From assembly GCF_004342065.1 (NCBI RefSeq), contig NZ_SLZU01000007.1:124001-188000 (forward strand): a DNA stretch of 64,000 bases, read 5' to 3'. The notes beneath the pieces were generated by a model that worked only from the letters and a program-made list of their open reading frames with translations, was not told the DNA's origin and did no database searches. A program made the position numbers and the translations under genes. Below, piece after piece: positions 23,795-33,243 of this stretch (position 1 is its first letter; each line of letters starts with the position of its first letter). Origin of the DNA: Primorskyibacter sedentarius. Its GTDB lineage: Bacteria; Pseudomonadota; Alphaproteobacteria; Rhodobacterales; Rhodobacteraceae.

Positions 23795-26653
23795 CTATTC
23801 GGCCGCGACGGTGCGCTGCCCCAACATGCCCTTGAGGTAATGCCCGGTATGGCTGCGCGGTTCTTCGGCCACCTGTTCCGGCGTGCCCGTGGCCACGATC
23901 TCACCTCCGCCATCGCCGCCTTCTGGGCCAATGTCGATCAGCCAGTCGGCGGTCTTGATGACGTCGAGATTGTGTTCGATCACGATCACGGAGTTGCCCT
24001 GATCGACCAGCTCGTGCAGCACCTCCAGCAGCTTGCGCACATCTTCGAAATGCAGGCCAGTCGTTGGCTCGTCGAGGATATAGAGCGTCCGCCCGGTGGA
24101 GCGTTTTGACAGCTCTTTCGACAGCTTCACCCGCTGCGCCTCGCCCCCAGACAGGGTCGTCGCCTGCTGGCCAACCTTGATGTAGCCAAGCCCGACCCGC
24201 GCCAGCGCATCCATCTTGTCACGGATGGACGGCACCGCCTTGAAGAACTCTTGCGCGTCTTCGACCGTCATATCAAGAACGTCGGCTATGCTCTTGCCTT
24301 TGAACTTTATTTCCAAGGTCTCGCGGTTGTAGCGGGCACCTTTGCAGGTCTCGCATTCGACATAGACATCCGGCAGGAAATGCATCTCGATCTTGATGAC
24401 ACCGTCCCCCTGGCACGCCTCGCAGCGCCCGCCCTTGACGTTGAAACTGAACCGACCCGGCTTGTAGCCACGCGCCTTGGCCTCTGGCAGACCGGCGAAC
24501 CAGTCGCGGATCGGGGTGAAGGCACCGGTATAGGTTGCAGGGTTGGACCGCGGGGTGCGCCCGATGGGGCGTTGGTCAATGTCGATGACCTTATCAAGAT
24601 GTTCGAGCCCCTTGATCGTTTCACAAGGCGCAGGCGTCTGGCGCGCGCCGTTCAGCCGCATCGACGCGGTCTTGAACAGCGTCTCGATCGTCAGAGTCGA
24701 CTTGCCGCCGCCCGACACGCCCGTCACGCAGACGAACTTGCCCAGCGGGAATTCCGCCGTCACGTTCTTGAGGTTGTTGCCCGTTGCCTTGACGACCTTC
24801 AGCTTCTTCTTGTTGCCTTTGCGCCGTTCTGCCGGCACCGAGATTTCGCGCGCACCCGAGAGGTATTGCCCGGTCATGCTGGCCGGATCGGCGACAATCT
24901 CTGCCGGTGTTCCGCGGCTGACAACCTGCCCGCCATGCACCCCTGCCCCCGGACCGATGTCAAAGACATAATCCGCCTCGCGGATCGCCTCTTCGTCATG
25001 TTCGACGACGATCACCGTATTGCCCTGATCCCGCAGATTTTTCAGCGTGCCAAGCAGCCGGTCATTGTCACGCTGGTGCAGGCCAATCGACGGCTCGTCC
25101 AGCACGTAAAGCACCCCGGTCAGGCCAGAGCCGATCTGGCTGGCCAGACGGATCCGTTGCGATTCCCCCCCCGACAGCGTGCCCGCGTTGCGCGACAGCG
25201 TCAGATATTCGAGGCCCACATTGTTCAGAAAGCCCAGCCGTTCGCGGATTTCCTTCAGAATAGCACGGGCGATTTCGTTCTTCTGGACGGTCAGATGTTC
25301 GGGCACGGTTTCGCACCATTCGAACGCTTCCTTGATTGACATCTGCACGACCTGACCGACATGCAGCCCCGCGATCTTCACCGCCAAAGCCTCTTGCCGC
25401 AGACGGTAGCCGTCGCAGGTGCCGCAGGGGCGGTTGTTCTGGTAGCGCTCGAATTCTTCGCGGATCCAGTTGGAATCCGTCTCGCGGTACCGCCGCTCCA
25501 TGTTCGGGATGACGCCTTCGAAGCTGCGGGTCACCTGGTAGACGCGTCCGCCTTCGTCGTAACGGAACGGGATCTCGTCATCGCCGGAACCGTAGAGGAA
25601 GACCTGCTGCACATGGGCTGGCAGGTCCTTCCACTTGGCGGATTTGTTGAATTCGTAATGTTTCGCAATGGCTTCGATGGTCTGGGTGAAATAGGGCGAT
25701 TTGCCTTTGCGCCAGGGAGCCAGCGCCCCGTCGCCGATTTTCAGCGTGGTGTCCGGCACAACGAGATTGGGGTCGAAGAACAGTTCAACCCCCAGCCCGT
25801 CGCATTCCGGGCAGGCACCGAAGGGCGCGTTGAAGGAAAACAGGCGCGGCTCAATCTCGGGGATCGTGAAGCCACTGACGGGGCAGGCAAATTTCTCTGA
25901 AAAGGTGATGCGCTCCGGCTCGCCCTCACTGACCGCGGTTTCCAGAACCGCGATGCCATCGGCCAGATCAAGCGCTGTTCGGAAGCTGTCGGCCAGACGC
26001 ACCTCCAGCCCTTCCTTCACAACCAGACGGTCAACGACGACGTCGATATCGTGGCGGAATTTCTTGTCCAGCGTGGGGGGCTCGTCCAGCTCGTAGAATG
26101 TGCCGTCAACCTTGACGCGTTGAAAGCCCTGTTTGCGCAGCTCGATGAATTCCTTGCGGTATTCGCCTTTGCGGTCGCGCACGATGGGGGCCAGAAGATA
26201 GGCACGCGTCCCCTCCTCCATCGCCATCACGCGGTCGACCATGTCCTGCACCTGCTGCGCCTCGATGGGCAGGCCTGTGGCGGGGCTGTAGGGCGTGCCT
26301 GCGCGCGCGAACAGAAGGCGCATGTAGTCGTAGATCTCTGTCACCGTGCCAACGGTCGAACGCGGATTTTTCGACGTCGTCTTCTGTTCGATCGAGATTG
26401 CAGGCGACAGGCCGCTGATGTGATCAACGTCTGGTTTCTGCATCATATCAAGGAATTGGCGCGCATAGGCCGAGAGCGATTCCACGTAGCGGCGCTGCCC
26501 CTCGGCATAGATCGTGTCGAAAGCGAGCGAAGACTTGCCAGAGCCCGAAAGCCCGGTGATCACCACCAACTGGTCGCGCGGAATGTCCACGTCGATATTC
26601 TTGAGGTTATGCTCGCGCGCCCCGCGCACCTCGATATGCTTCAGCTCAGCCAT
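23795..26653 (-). CDS. uvrA: excinuclease ABC subunit A
   Basis: The 952-residue protein is full-length UvrA, the damage-recognition ATPase of nucleotide excision repair. The first Walker A is [20 protein letters not shown] (about 34) and the second is [15 protein letters not shown] (about 655). Zinc-finger Cys pairs appear in [10 protein letters not shown] and [11 protein letters not shown] with VECETCKG. Two [24 protein letters not shown] signatures complete both ATPase domains. A LexA-type box lies 66 bases upstream. Confidence 0.98.
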   Translation of the reverse strand: MAELKHIEVRGAREHNLKNIDVDIPRDQLVVITGLSGSGKSSLAFDTIYAEGQRRYVESLSAYARQFLDMMQKPDVDHISGLSPAISIEQKTTSKNPRSTVGTVTEIYDYMRLLFARAGTPYSPATGLPIEAQQVQDMVDRVMAMEEGTRAYLLAPIVRDRKGEYRKEFIELRKQGFQRVKVDGTFYELDEPPTLDKKFRHDIDVVVDRLVVKEGLEVRLADSFRTALDLADGIAVLETAVSEGEPERITFSEKFACPVSGFTIPEIEPRLFSFNAPFGACPECDGLGVELFFDPNLVVPDTTLKIGDGALAPWRKGKSPYFTQTIEAIAKHYEFNKSAKWKDLPAHVQQVFLYGSGDDEIPFRYDEGGRVYQVTRSFEGVIPNMERRYRETDSNWIREEFERYQNNRPCGTCDGYRLRQEALAVKIAGLHVGQVVQMSIKEAFEWCETVPEHLTVQKNEIARAILKEIRERLGFLNNVGLEYLTLSRNAGTLSGGESQRIRLASQIGSGLTGVLYVLDEPSIGLHQRDNDRLLGTLKNLRDQGNTVIVVEHDEEAIREADYVFDIGPGAGVHGGQVVSRGTPAEIVADPASMTGQYLSGAREISVPAERRKGNKKKLKVVKATGNNLKNVTAEFPLGKFVCVTGVSGGGKSTLTIETLFKTASMRLNGARQTPAPCETIKGLEHLDKVIDIDQRPIGRTPRSNPATYTGAFTPIRDWFAGLPEAKARGYKPGRFSFNVKGGRCEACQGDGVIKIEMHFLPDVYVECETCKGARYNRETLEIKFKGKSIADVLDMTVEDAQEFFKAVPSIRDKMDALARVGLGYIKVGQQATTLSGGEAQRVKLSKELSKRSTGRTLYILDEPTTGLHFEDVRKLLEVLHELVDQGNSVIVIEHNLDVIKTADWLIDIGPEGGDGGGEIVATGTPEQVAEEPRSHTGHYLKGMLGQRTVAAE

Positions 26654-26718
26654 GACTGCCCCTGCGATTGATGGTTAACACATAGTGGACCGTCTGCGTT
26701 TCGCCAACACAAAACGAA

Positions 26719-26733
26719 GAACATAAGAAGAAC
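26719..26733 (-). promoter_or_regulatory. LexA (SOS) box upstream of uvrA
   Basis: GAACATAAGAAGAAC is GAAC-N7-GAAC, which on the uvrA strand reads GTTC-N7-GTTC, the alphaproteobacterial LexA operator. It is 66 bases before the uvrA start, where a repressor would cover the promoter. Confidence 0.85.
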
Positions 26734-26960
26734 GCGCCAATTCACGCCGCCACGTCGCCCGCCATCTTGCCGCGATACGTGGGGGCGTGCCCCGCCCCTG
26801 ACAAGAGAGACGGGTTTCGGTTCGCGATCGCTCGCGCGTTGGGACGAGCAGGTCGTGTCATCCATGTCGCGCAGAATGATACCTTCATAATGTTACCATA
26901 TTTTCATACTCTGTAATTTTTGGTAACTTTTAACTTGATCGGATCGGCTTTCCGCAATAC

Positions 26961-26978
26961 ACCGACCGTGCGGTCGAT
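26961..26978. promoter_or_regulatory. PaaR-type operator upstream of pcaF-paaABCDE
   Basis: ACCGACCGTGCGGTCGAT contains the perfect dyad CGACCG-TG-CGGTCG and is followed by TAAT. A sister site at 35834-35851 is identical at 14 of 18 positions. It ends 22 bases before the pcaF start. A TetR repressor gene (32645-33241) lies in the same cluster and is the likely binder. Confidence 0.75.
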
Positions 26979-26999
26979 TAATATCTGGGAGGATTCGCA

Positions 27000-28202
27000 A
27001 TGGACGCTTTGATTTGCGACGGGGTTCGCACTCCGATTGGGCGGTATGGCGGTGCGCTGTCGTCCATCCGGACCGATGATCTGGCGGCCCTGCCCATATC
27101 TGCCTTGATGGAACGCCATCCCAAAGTCGATTGGACAACAGTTGACGAAGTGATCTACGGCTCTGCCAATCAGGCGGGTGAGGATAACCGGAACGTCGCG
27201 CGCATGGCGGCCTTGCTGGCAGGCCTGCCCGCAGATGTTCCCGGCACCACGATCAACCGGCTGTGTGCAAGCGGAATGGATGCGGTTGGCTTTGCCGCGC
27301 GCGGCATCAAGGCCGGGGACTACGACCTGACGATTGCAGGCGGCGTTGAAAGCATGAGCAGAGCCCCCTTTGTCATGCCAAAAGCGACAAGTGCCTTCAC
27401 CCGGTCCAACGCCGTGTATGACACGACGATTGGCTGGCGTTTCATCAATCCGAAGATGAAAGAGCGGTACGGCGTCGAATCCATGCCGCAGACCGCAGAT
27501 AACGTCGCTGCCGAGTTCAACATCAGCCGTGAAGATCAGGATGCCTTTGCGGCACGCTCGCAAGCGCGTTGGGCCGCGGCACATGCGGCCGGTATCTTCA
27601 CGGACGAGATCATCCCCGTCTCTGTCCCGCAGCGCAAGGGGGAGCCGGTCGTTGTGGACACGGACGAACACCCGCGCCCCGGCACCGCTGCGGAAAAGCT
27701 TGCGAAACTCAAAGGCGTGAACGGGCCTGACCTGTCTGTGACGGCAGGCAATGCCAGCGGCGTCAATGATGGTGCGGCCGCTCTTTTGATTGCGTCCAAG
27801 GCCGCTGCCACGCAACACGGCCTGACCCCGATGGCACGCGTGGTCGCCATGTCCTCGGCCGGTGTTGCGCCGCGCATCATGGGCATCGGCCCCGCCCCTG
27901 CGAGCGAGAAGGTCCTGAAGCGCGCAGGGCTCACCATCGACCAGATGGATGTGATAGAATTGAACGAAGCCTTTGCTTCGCAAGGCCTCGCGACATTGCG
28001 CAGGCTTGGCGTGGCCGATGACGACCCAAGGGTGAACCCGCATGGCGGGGCTATCGCCATGGGCCACCCGCTGGGCATGTCCGGCGCGCGGCTTGTCCTG
28101 ACGGCGGCGCATCACCTTAAACGCACCGGCGGGCGCTATGCGCTGTGCACGATGTGTGTGGGCGTGGGTCAGGGCACGGCCATTATTATCGAACGCGTCT
28201 GA
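27000..28202 (+). CDS. pcaF: 3-oxoadipyl-CoA / 3-oxo-5,6-dehydrosuberyl-CoA thiolase
   Basis: The 400-residue thiolase cleaves 3-oxoadipyl-CoA to succinyl-CoA and acetyl-CoA, and probably also the C8 intermediate of phenylacetate breakdown. Motifs: active-site Cys in [14 protein letters not shown] (about 89), the [15 protein letters not shown] helix and the C-terminal [20 protein letters not shown] and [12 protein letters not shown] with the second Cys. The length and N-terminus [18 protein letters not shown] match PcaF/PaaJ. It is the first gene of the operon and sits directly behind the PaaR-type operator. Gene naming between pcaF and paaJ is a matter of convention here. Confidence 0.92.
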   Translation: MDALICDGVRTPIGRYGGALSSIRTDDLAALPISALMERHPKVDWTTVDEVIYGSANQAGEDNRNVARMAALLAGLPADVPGTTINRLCASGMDAVGFAARGIKAGDYDLTIAGGVESMSRAPFVMPKATSAFTRSNAVYDTTIGWRFINPKMKERYGVESMPQTADNVAAEFNISREDQDAFAARSQARWAAAHAAGIFTDEIIPVSVPQRKGEPVVVDTDEHPRPGTAAEKLAKLKGVNGPDLSVTAGNASGVNDGAAALLIASKAAATQHGLTPMARVVAMSSAGVAPRIMGIGPAPASEKVLKRAGLTIDQMDVIELNEAFASQGLATLRRLGVADDDPRVNPHGGAIAMGHPLGMSGARLVLTAAHHLKRTGGRYALCTMCVGVGQGTAIIIERV

Positions 28203-28219
28203 ACCGGGAGGAGAACGAC

Positions 28220-29197
28220 ATGTATGCACAGATGGTGAAATCCGAAGCGACGCAGGAAGACCCCGAAAAGCTCGCGGCCTTTCAGGCGCGTATCGATGCG
28301 GGCGAGAAGATCGAGCCCAAGGACTGGATGCCCGCGGGCTATCGCAAGACGCTCATCCGCCAGATCGGCCAGCACGCCCATTCCGAGATTGTCGGCCAAC
28401 TGCCCGAGGGCAACTGGATTACGCGTGCACCGACGCTGGAGCGCAAGGCGATCCTGCTGGCCAAGGTGCAGGACGAGGCGGGCCATGGTCTGTACCTGTA
28501 TTGCGCAGCGGAAACGCTGGGCGTGTCGCGCGACGAGATGACAGAGATGCTGCTGGATGGGCGCATGAAATACAGCTCCATCTTCAACTATCCGACGCTG
28601 ACATGGGCCGATATGGGCGCGGTCGGCTGGCTGGTTGACGGGGCGGCGATCATGAATCAGGTGCCGCTGCAGCGAACCTCTTATGGCCCCTATTCGCGCG
28701 CTATGATCCGGGTCTGCAAGGAAGAGAGCTTTCATCAGCGGCAGGGCTATGCCGTCATGATGAAGATGGCGCAGGGCACGCCCGCCCAAAAGGCGATGGC
28801 GCAGAATGCGCTGAACCGTTTCTGGTATCCGTCGCTGATGATGTTCGGGCCCTCCGACAAGGACTCTGTGCATTCGGCCCAGTCCATGGCCTGGAAGATC
28901 AAGATGAACACCAATGACGAGCTGCGTCAGAAATTCGTCGATCAGACCGTTCCGCAGGCGGAATACCTCGGGCTGACCGTGCCCGACGAGACGCTGAAAT
29001 GGAACGAGGAGAAAGGCGGCTACGATTTCGCGGAGCCCGACTGGGACGAATTCTTCGAAGTGATCAAGGGCAATGGCCCCTGCAATGCCGAACGTCTCGC
29101 CGCACGCAACAAGGCCTGGGACGATGGCAAATGGGTGCGCGAGGGGCTTCTGGCCCATGCCGAGAAACGCAAACTCAGAAAGGTGGCCGCAGAATGA
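28220..29197 (+). CDS. paaA: 1,2-phenylacetyl-CoA epoxidase, catalytic subunit A
   Basis: The 325-residue protein carries the ferritin-like di-iron centre that adds one oxygen of O2 across the phenylacetyl-CoA ring. Ligand motifs are HSEIVGQL (about 54-61), [14 protein letters not shown] (about 83-96, ExxH) and [12 protein letters not shown] (second ExxH, about 165). The start at 28220 follows GGGAGGAGAACGAC. Its stop overlaps the paaB start (ATGA). PaaA works with PaaC, PaaB and the reductase PaaE, all encoded next in order. Confidence 0.97.
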   Translation: MYAQMVKSEATQEDPEKLAAFQARIDAGEKIEPKDWMPAGYRKTLIRQIGQHAHSEIVGQLPEGNWITRAPTLERKAILLAKVQDEAGHGLYLYCAAETLGVSRDEMTEMLLDGRMKYSSIFNYPTLTWADMGAVGWLVDGAAIMNQVPLQRTSYGPYSRAMIRVCKEESFHQRQGYAVMMKMAQGTPAQKAMAQNALNRFWYPSLMMFGPSDKDSVHSAQSMAWKIKMNTNDELRQKFVDQTVPQAEYLGLTVPDETLKWNEEKGGYDFAEPDWDEFFEVIKGNGPCNAERLAARNKAWDDGKWVREGLLAHAEKRKLRKVAAE

Positions 29198-29532
29198 GCT
29201 CTCCCAATTCCGCATATCCCGACACGCCCGAGACGCAGACCAAACCCAAGCGCCATGAATGGCCGCTATGGGAGGTGTTCATCCGCGGCCAGCACGGCAT
29301 GAGCCACCGGCATGTGGGTTCGCTGCACGCGGCCGATGAAGAGATGGCGATCAAGAACGCGCGCGATGTCTACACCCGCCGCAACGAGGGCGTCAGCATC
29401 TGGGTGGTCGAGGCACGCCATATCGCCGCGTCCAGCCCATCGGAAAAAGGCCCGCTCTACGAGCCCTCCGAAAGCAAGGTGTACCGCCACCCGACATTTT
29501 TCGACATTCCCGACGAAGTTGGAGCGATGTGA
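29194..29532 (+). CDS. paaB: 1,2-phenylacetyl-CoA epoxidase subunit B
   Basis: The 112-residue protein matches PaaB, the small non-catalytic subunit that bridges PaaAC heterodimers. The conserved core is [20 protein letters not shown] (about 24-43) and a later [14 protein letters not shown] block. It overlaps paaA by 4 bases at its start and touches paaC at its stop. Confidence 0.96.
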   Translation: MSSPNSAYPDTPETQTKPKRHEWPLWEVFIRGQHGMSHRHVGSLHAADEEMAIKNARDVYTRRNEGVSIWVVEARHIAASSPSEKGPLYEPSESKVYRHPTFFDIPDEVGAM

Positions 29533-30299
29533 TGGCAGAGGTTGATCAAGCCCAGCTGTTCGAATTCCTGTGCCGGATGGGCGACAATACCCTCGTTCTG
29601 GGCCACTGGGTCAGCGAATGGTGCGGGCACGCGCCCGTTCTGGAAGAGGACATCGCGCTGGCCAATACCGCGCTTGACCTGATCGGCCAGACGCAGATGT
29701 GGCTGGGCCTTGCGGCAGAGGTCGAGGGCAAGGGCCGTTCCGCCGATGATCTGGCGATGCTGCGCGACGTCTGGGATTTCCGCAACGTGCTGCTGGTCGA
29801 ACAGCCCAACGGCGATTTCGGTCAGACCATGATGCGCCAGTTCCTTTTCGATGCCTGGCATCTGGAGATGCTGGGGGCGCTGGCCGGATCGTCGCATGAC
29901 CAGATCGCGGCGATTGCGGCCAAGTCGGTCAAGGAAGTGCAGTACCACGTCGAACGCTCCGGTGACACGGTGGTCGGGCTGGGCGACGGCACATCCGAAA
30001 GCCATTCGCGGATGCAGAAGGCGCTGAACCTGCTATGGCCTTATGTGGGCGAGATGTTTGCCGCCGACGCGGTGGACAACGCGGTGGCAGCGGCAGGTAT
30101 TGCGCCGGATCCAGCGGCGCTGCGCGAGACCTATGACGCGCGGGTCGGCGCGGTTCTGGCGGAGGCGACACTGAGCGTTCCCGAGGATGGCTTTGCCCAT
30201 AAGGGCGGCAAATCCGGCTTCCAGCATTCCGAACATCTGGGCCATCTGCTAACGCAAATGCAATGGCTGCAGCGCGCCTATCCCGGAGCATCGTGGTAG
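29532..30299 (+). CDS. paaC: 1,2-phenylacetyl-CoA epoxidase subunit C
   Basis: The 255-residue protein is the structural partner of PaaA: same fold (LFEFLCRMGDNTLVLGHWVS near the N-terminus) but the metal-ligand motifs are replaced, as normal for PaaC (TALDLIGQTQMWLG where PaaA has the first ExxH). I choose ATG at 29532, which shares one base with the paaB stop; a GTG one codon earlier is possible. The stop is 1 base before paaD. Confidence 0.95.
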   Translation: MAEVDQAQLFEFLCRMGDNTLVLGHWVSEWCGHAPVLEEDIALANTALDLIGQTQMWLGLAAEVEGKGRSADDLAMLRDVWDFRNVLLVEQPNGDFGQTMMRQFLFDAWHLEMLGALAGSSHDQIAAIAAKSVKEVQYHVERSGDTVVGLGDGTSESHSRMQKALNLLWPYVGEMFAADAVDNAVAAAGIAPDPAALRETYDARVGAVLAEATLSVPEDGFAHKGGKSGFQHSEHLGHLLTQMQWLQRAYPGASW

Positions 30300-30300
30300 G

Positions 30301-30759
30301 ATGAAACCCGCGACAGAGGAAATCTGGAGCTGGCTTGACGAAGTGCCCGACCCCGAGATCCCGGTGATCTCGGTCGTTGATCTGGGCATCGTGCGGGATG
30401 TGGCCTGGGATGGGGACACGCTGGAAGTGGCGGTCACGCCGACCTATTCGGGCTGCCCTGCCACCGGCGTCATCTCGATGGATATCGAAACGGCGCTGCA
30501 CGACCGGGGTATCGAAAACGTCCGCATCAAGACCCGGATCAGCCCGCCTTGGACCACGGATTGGCTGTCTGACACGGGCCGTGCCAAGCTGATGGATTAC
30601 GGCATCGCGCCGCCCCGCGCAGCCGGGGGCCCAGAATGCTGCCCCCGCTGCAAATCGACCAATGTCACGCGGATCAGCCAGTTCGGATCGACCCCCTGCA
30701 AGGCGCAGTGGCGGTGCACGGATTGCCTCGAACCCTTCGACTATTTCAAATGTATCTGA
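30301..30759 (+). CDS. paaD: phenylacetyl-CoA epoxidase assembly protein PaaD
   Basis: The 152-residue protein has an N-terminal DUF59/MIP18 domain (EVPDPEIPVISVVDLGIVRD, about 15-34, and YSGCPATGVISMDIE) and a C-terminal zinc-finger-like tail with Cys pairs (ECCPRCKSTN and WRCTDCLEPF). PaaD is needed for an active epoxidase complex, probably in Fe-S or di-iron maturation. It follows paaC directly and precedes paaE by 10 bases. Confidence 0.94.
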   Translation: MKPATEEIWSWLDEVPDPEIPVISVVDLGIVRDVAWDGDTLEVAVTPTYSGCPATGVISMDIETALHDRGIENVRIKTRISPPWTTDWLSDTGRAKLMDYGIAPPRAAGGPECCPRCKSTNVTRISQFGSTPCKAQWRCTDCLEPFDYFKCI

Positions 30760-30769
30760 GGAGCATGTG

Positions 30770-31837
30770 ATGGCGCGCTTTCATCCATTGTCCGTCACTG
30801 ACGTCACCAAGACCATCCGCGACGCGGTTGTCGTGACACTGAAGCCGGTCAACGGCGGCGATTTCGACTTCATCCAGGGCCAATACCTGACCTTCCGCCA
30901 GAATTTCGACGGGACCGAGGTGCGCCGCTCTTATTCCATCTGCGCAGGCAAGGACGATGGCGTCCTGCAGGTGGGCATCAAGAAGGTCGAGGGCGGCGCG
31001 TTTTCGACCTGGGCCAATGAGGCCCTTGCCCCCGGCATGACGATCGAGGCGATGGAGCCGATGGGCAGTTTCCACACGCCGATCGACCCGCAACAGGCGA
31101 AGAACTACCTTGGCTTTGCTGGCGGATCAGGCATCACGCCGGTGCTGTCCATCATGAAAACCGTTCTGGCGCGGGAACCCCGCAGCACCTTCACGCTGGT
31201 CTACGCCAATCGCGGCGTGAACACGATCATGTTCCGCGAAGAGCTGGAGGACCTCAAGAATTTGCATATGGGGCGGCTGACCGTGGTCCATGTGCTGGAA
31301 AGCGACGCGCAGGATATCGACCTTTTCACCGGCCGGGTAGATGCCGGGAAGTGCAAGGCGCTGTTCGAACACTGGATCGATATCGACAGCGTGGACACCT
31401 CTTTCATCTGCGGCCCGGAACCGATGATGCTGGGCATTGCCGCGGCACTGCGCGAGCACGGGTTGACCGACGATCAGATCAAGTTCGAGCTGTTTGCAAG
31501 CGCCCAGCCCGGGCGCCTGAAGCGCAAGGCCAGCAGTGCCGCCAATGGTGTCGCGGCCAAGTCCACCGAGGCCACCATCACCATGGACGGATCAGCGCGC
31601 AGCTTTACCATGAACAAGGATCAGTCGGTGCTTGATGCGGCGCTGGAAAACGCGCTGGACGCGCCCTATGCCTGCAAGGCCGGGGTCTGTTCGACTTGCA
31701 AATGCAAGCTGCTGGAGGGCGAGGTCGAGATGCTCGCGAACCACGCGCTTGAGGATTACGAAGTGGCGCAAGGCTATGTGCTGTCCTGCCAGTCCTACCC
31801 GCTCACCGACCGTGTGGTCGTGGATTTCGATCAATAG
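30770..31837 (+). CDS. paaE: phenylacetyl-CoA epoxidase reductase PaaE
   Basis: The 355-residue reductase moves electrons from NADPH to the PaaA di-iron site. The N-terminal FAD/NAD(P) reductase has RRSYSICAG (about 52-60, FAD) and GFAGGSGITPVLSIMKTVL (about 115-133, NADP). The C-terminal plant-type ferredoxin has CKAGVCSTCKCKLLEG, with the fourth Cys in LSCQSYP. A linker of about 20 residues rich in Ala/Ser separates the two. I start at ATG 30770 after GAGGAGC. Confidence 0.96.
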   Translation: MARFHPLSVTDVTKTIRDAVVVTLKPVNGGDFDFIQGQYLTFRQNFDGTEVRRSYSICAGKDDGVLQVGIKKVEGGAFSTWANEALAPGMTIEAMEPMGSFHTPIDPQQAKNYLGFAGGSGITPVLSIMKTVLAREPRSTFTLVYANRGVNTIMFREELEDLKNLHMGRLTVVHVLESDAQDIDLFTGRVDAGKCKALFEHWIDIDSVDTSFICGPEPMMLGIAAALREHGLTDDQIKFELFASAQPGRLKRKASSAANGVAAKSTEATITMDGSARSFTMNKDQSVLDAALENALDAPYACKAGVCSTCKCKLLEGEVEMLANHALEDYEVAQGYVLSCQSYPLTDRVVVDFDQ

Positions 31838-31848
31838 GAGCCAGAGCC

Positions 31849-32619
31849 ATGACCGAAACGATGGATATTTCCGACTACCTTGCCCAGGGCGGCCGTCTGA
31901 CCAACCCCGCGAATGTGCCGTCCCGCTACCGCGCGGAACTGATGAAGATCATGGCGACCTTTGTGGACAGCGAACTGGCCGGGGCCGCCGGGTTTGCCGA
32001 CGTGATCAATGCAGGCCCCGGCATCAAGGAACGCATCGCCGCCGCCCGCATCGTGCTGGAAAAGACCGACAATGCCGACAAGGTGCTGAAAATCATGGGA
32101 GAGTTCGGCGCGAATACCGATCGCTACGTCGATCATCATCCCTGGACAGACCGCCTGCCCCGCGACACGGCACCTGGCGCGTCGCGCAATGCGCATGACA
32201 TGCGGCTGTCGGTTTTGAATTACCCGCTGGCAGGCTGGACCGATGCAGTGGTGATGAACCTGCTGATGGGTCTGGCCGTGGGCGTGCAGCTTTCGGAATT
32301 TCTGTCCTCGTCCTACCAACCTTTTGCCGAAGCCATCCGGGAGGCTGCACCCCGCGAAAAGCGCCATACCGAATTGGCCGCCGAAGGTGTGGAGAGGCTG
32401 ATCCGGCAGGGCAAGACCAACGCGGTGAAACAAAGCGTCGCCTATTGGTGGCCGCGTGTCAGCGAGAGCTTCGGCACCGGTGTATCGCCGCGCAGCGATG
32501 CGTTGAAAGCGATGGGCCTGCGCAGCAAGAGCAACGCAGAACTGCACGACGCCTGGACAGGGCTGGCATCTGCCGCGTTGGAAAAACTGGGGCTGGAGCG
32601 GCCCGCAACGCTGGCCTGA
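31849..32619 (+). CDS. additional PaaA/PaaC-family ferritin-like protein
   Basis: The 256-residue protein belongs to the phenylacetic-acid catabolic (PaaA_PaaC) family and forms the end of the paaABCDE operon, 11 bases after paaE. It resembles PaaA at the first-helix Glu (FVDSELAGAAGF) and keeps one ExxH (PREKRHTELAAEG), but where PaaA has QDEAGHG it has TDNADKV, so half of the di-iron ligands are lost. It is therefore neither a normal PaaA nor PaaC. It might be an extra structural or protective subunit, or serve a different substrate. Function unknown. Confidence 0.8.
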   Translation: MTETMDISDYLAQGGRLTNPANVPSRYRAELMKIMATFVDSELAGAAGFADVINAGPGIKERIAAARIVLEKTDNADKVLKIMGEFGANTDRYVDHHPWTDRLPRDTAPGASRNAHDMRLSVLNYPLAGWTDAVVMNLLMGLAVGVQLSEFLSSSYQPFAEAIREAAPREKRHTELAAEGVERLIRQGKTNAVKQSVAYWWPRVSESFGTGVSPRSDALKAMGLRSKSNAELHDAWTGLASAALEKLGLERPATLA

Positions 32620-32637
32620 GCAGGCGGAGATCGTGAC

Positions 32638-32655
32638 GCGGCCCTCAGAGGCCGC
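32638..32655. terminator. hairpin between the converging paa operons
   Basis: GCGGCC and GGCCGC pair around a 6-base loop between the 31849-32619 gene and paaR, overlapping the paaR stop. It lacks T-runs, so termination here is only suggested by its convergent position. Confidence 0.35.
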
Positions 32656-33241
32656 GCACGCCCGTCAATGTCAGCCGCGTCACCAGCTTGGCATATTCGT
32701 CCCGCGCCTTCTGGTCGGCGGGACTGTTCCACATGTAGAACCAGTTCAGCATCCCGAATATCGACATGGACGTGGCGCGCAGCTTTCGCGGATCGTCTTC
32801 AAACACCTCGGGCGCAATTGCGGCCACGACATCGCTCATCTGCTTGACCAGATCGCGCTGGTAGGCCTTGAGGATCTTCTGCTGATCTTCGGGCAGCAGC
32901 GGGATGCCTTCGGTCTGGATCTTGTGTTCGTGGTCCATGCCCTCATAGGCGCGCAGCGTTTCGATCACGATGCGCCCCAGCTGTTCGGACGGGGGCAGAC
33001 CGGCCAGATCCAGCCCGATGATCCGGTCCCGAAGCGCGGACAGATAGGTATCAAGGATATCAAACAGCAGCGCATCCTTGCTGCTGTAATAGTGATAGAT
33101 ATTGGCCTTGGAGATACCACAGTCCTTCGCCACCTGAGACATCGACGCCCGCGCAAAGCCTTGATCGGCAAACACGCGAGCGGCGATTTTCAGGATATGG
33201 GCACGTTTTTCGTCGTGGTCTTTTGCAATGGGACGCGACAC
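32645..33241 (-). CDS. paaR: TetR-family repressor of the phenylacetate genes
   Basis: The 198-residue protein has a TetR helix-turn-helix (ILKIAARVFADQGFARASMS, QVAKDCGISKANIYHYYSSK at about 15-54) and a ligand domain. It is the last gene of the minus-strand operon paaG-paaI-paaK-paaR, 2 bases after paaK. PaaR-type repressors respond to phenylacetyl-CoA. Matching operators at 26961 and 35834 precede both paa promoters, so it likely represses both and itself. Confidence 0.9.
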   Translation of the reverse strand: MSRPIAKDHDEKRAHILKIAARVFADQGFARASMSQVAKDCGISKANIYHYYSSKDALLFDILDTYLSALRDRIIGLDLAGLPPSEQLGRIVIETLRAYEGMDHEHKIQTEGIPLLPEDQQKILKAYQRDLVKQMSDVVAAIAPEVFEDDPRKLRATSMSIFGMLNWFYMWNSPADQKARDEYAKLVTRLTLTGVRGL

Positions 33242-33243
33242 GT

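Larger units (their letters stand above)
26654..26999. other. divergent control region of uvrA and the phenylacetate operon
   Basis: These 346 bases contain no gene that I can support. Two control sites are visible: a LexA box facing uvrA (26719-26733) and a TetR-type operator facing pcaF (26961-26978). The middle part (about 26740-26880) shows no clear signal, and the AT-rich block 26885-26940 likely holds the pcaF promoter. Confidence 0.6.

Noticed and set aside
24251-25339. 362-codon plus-strand frame opposite uvrA
   Set aside because: Antisense shadow of uvrA.
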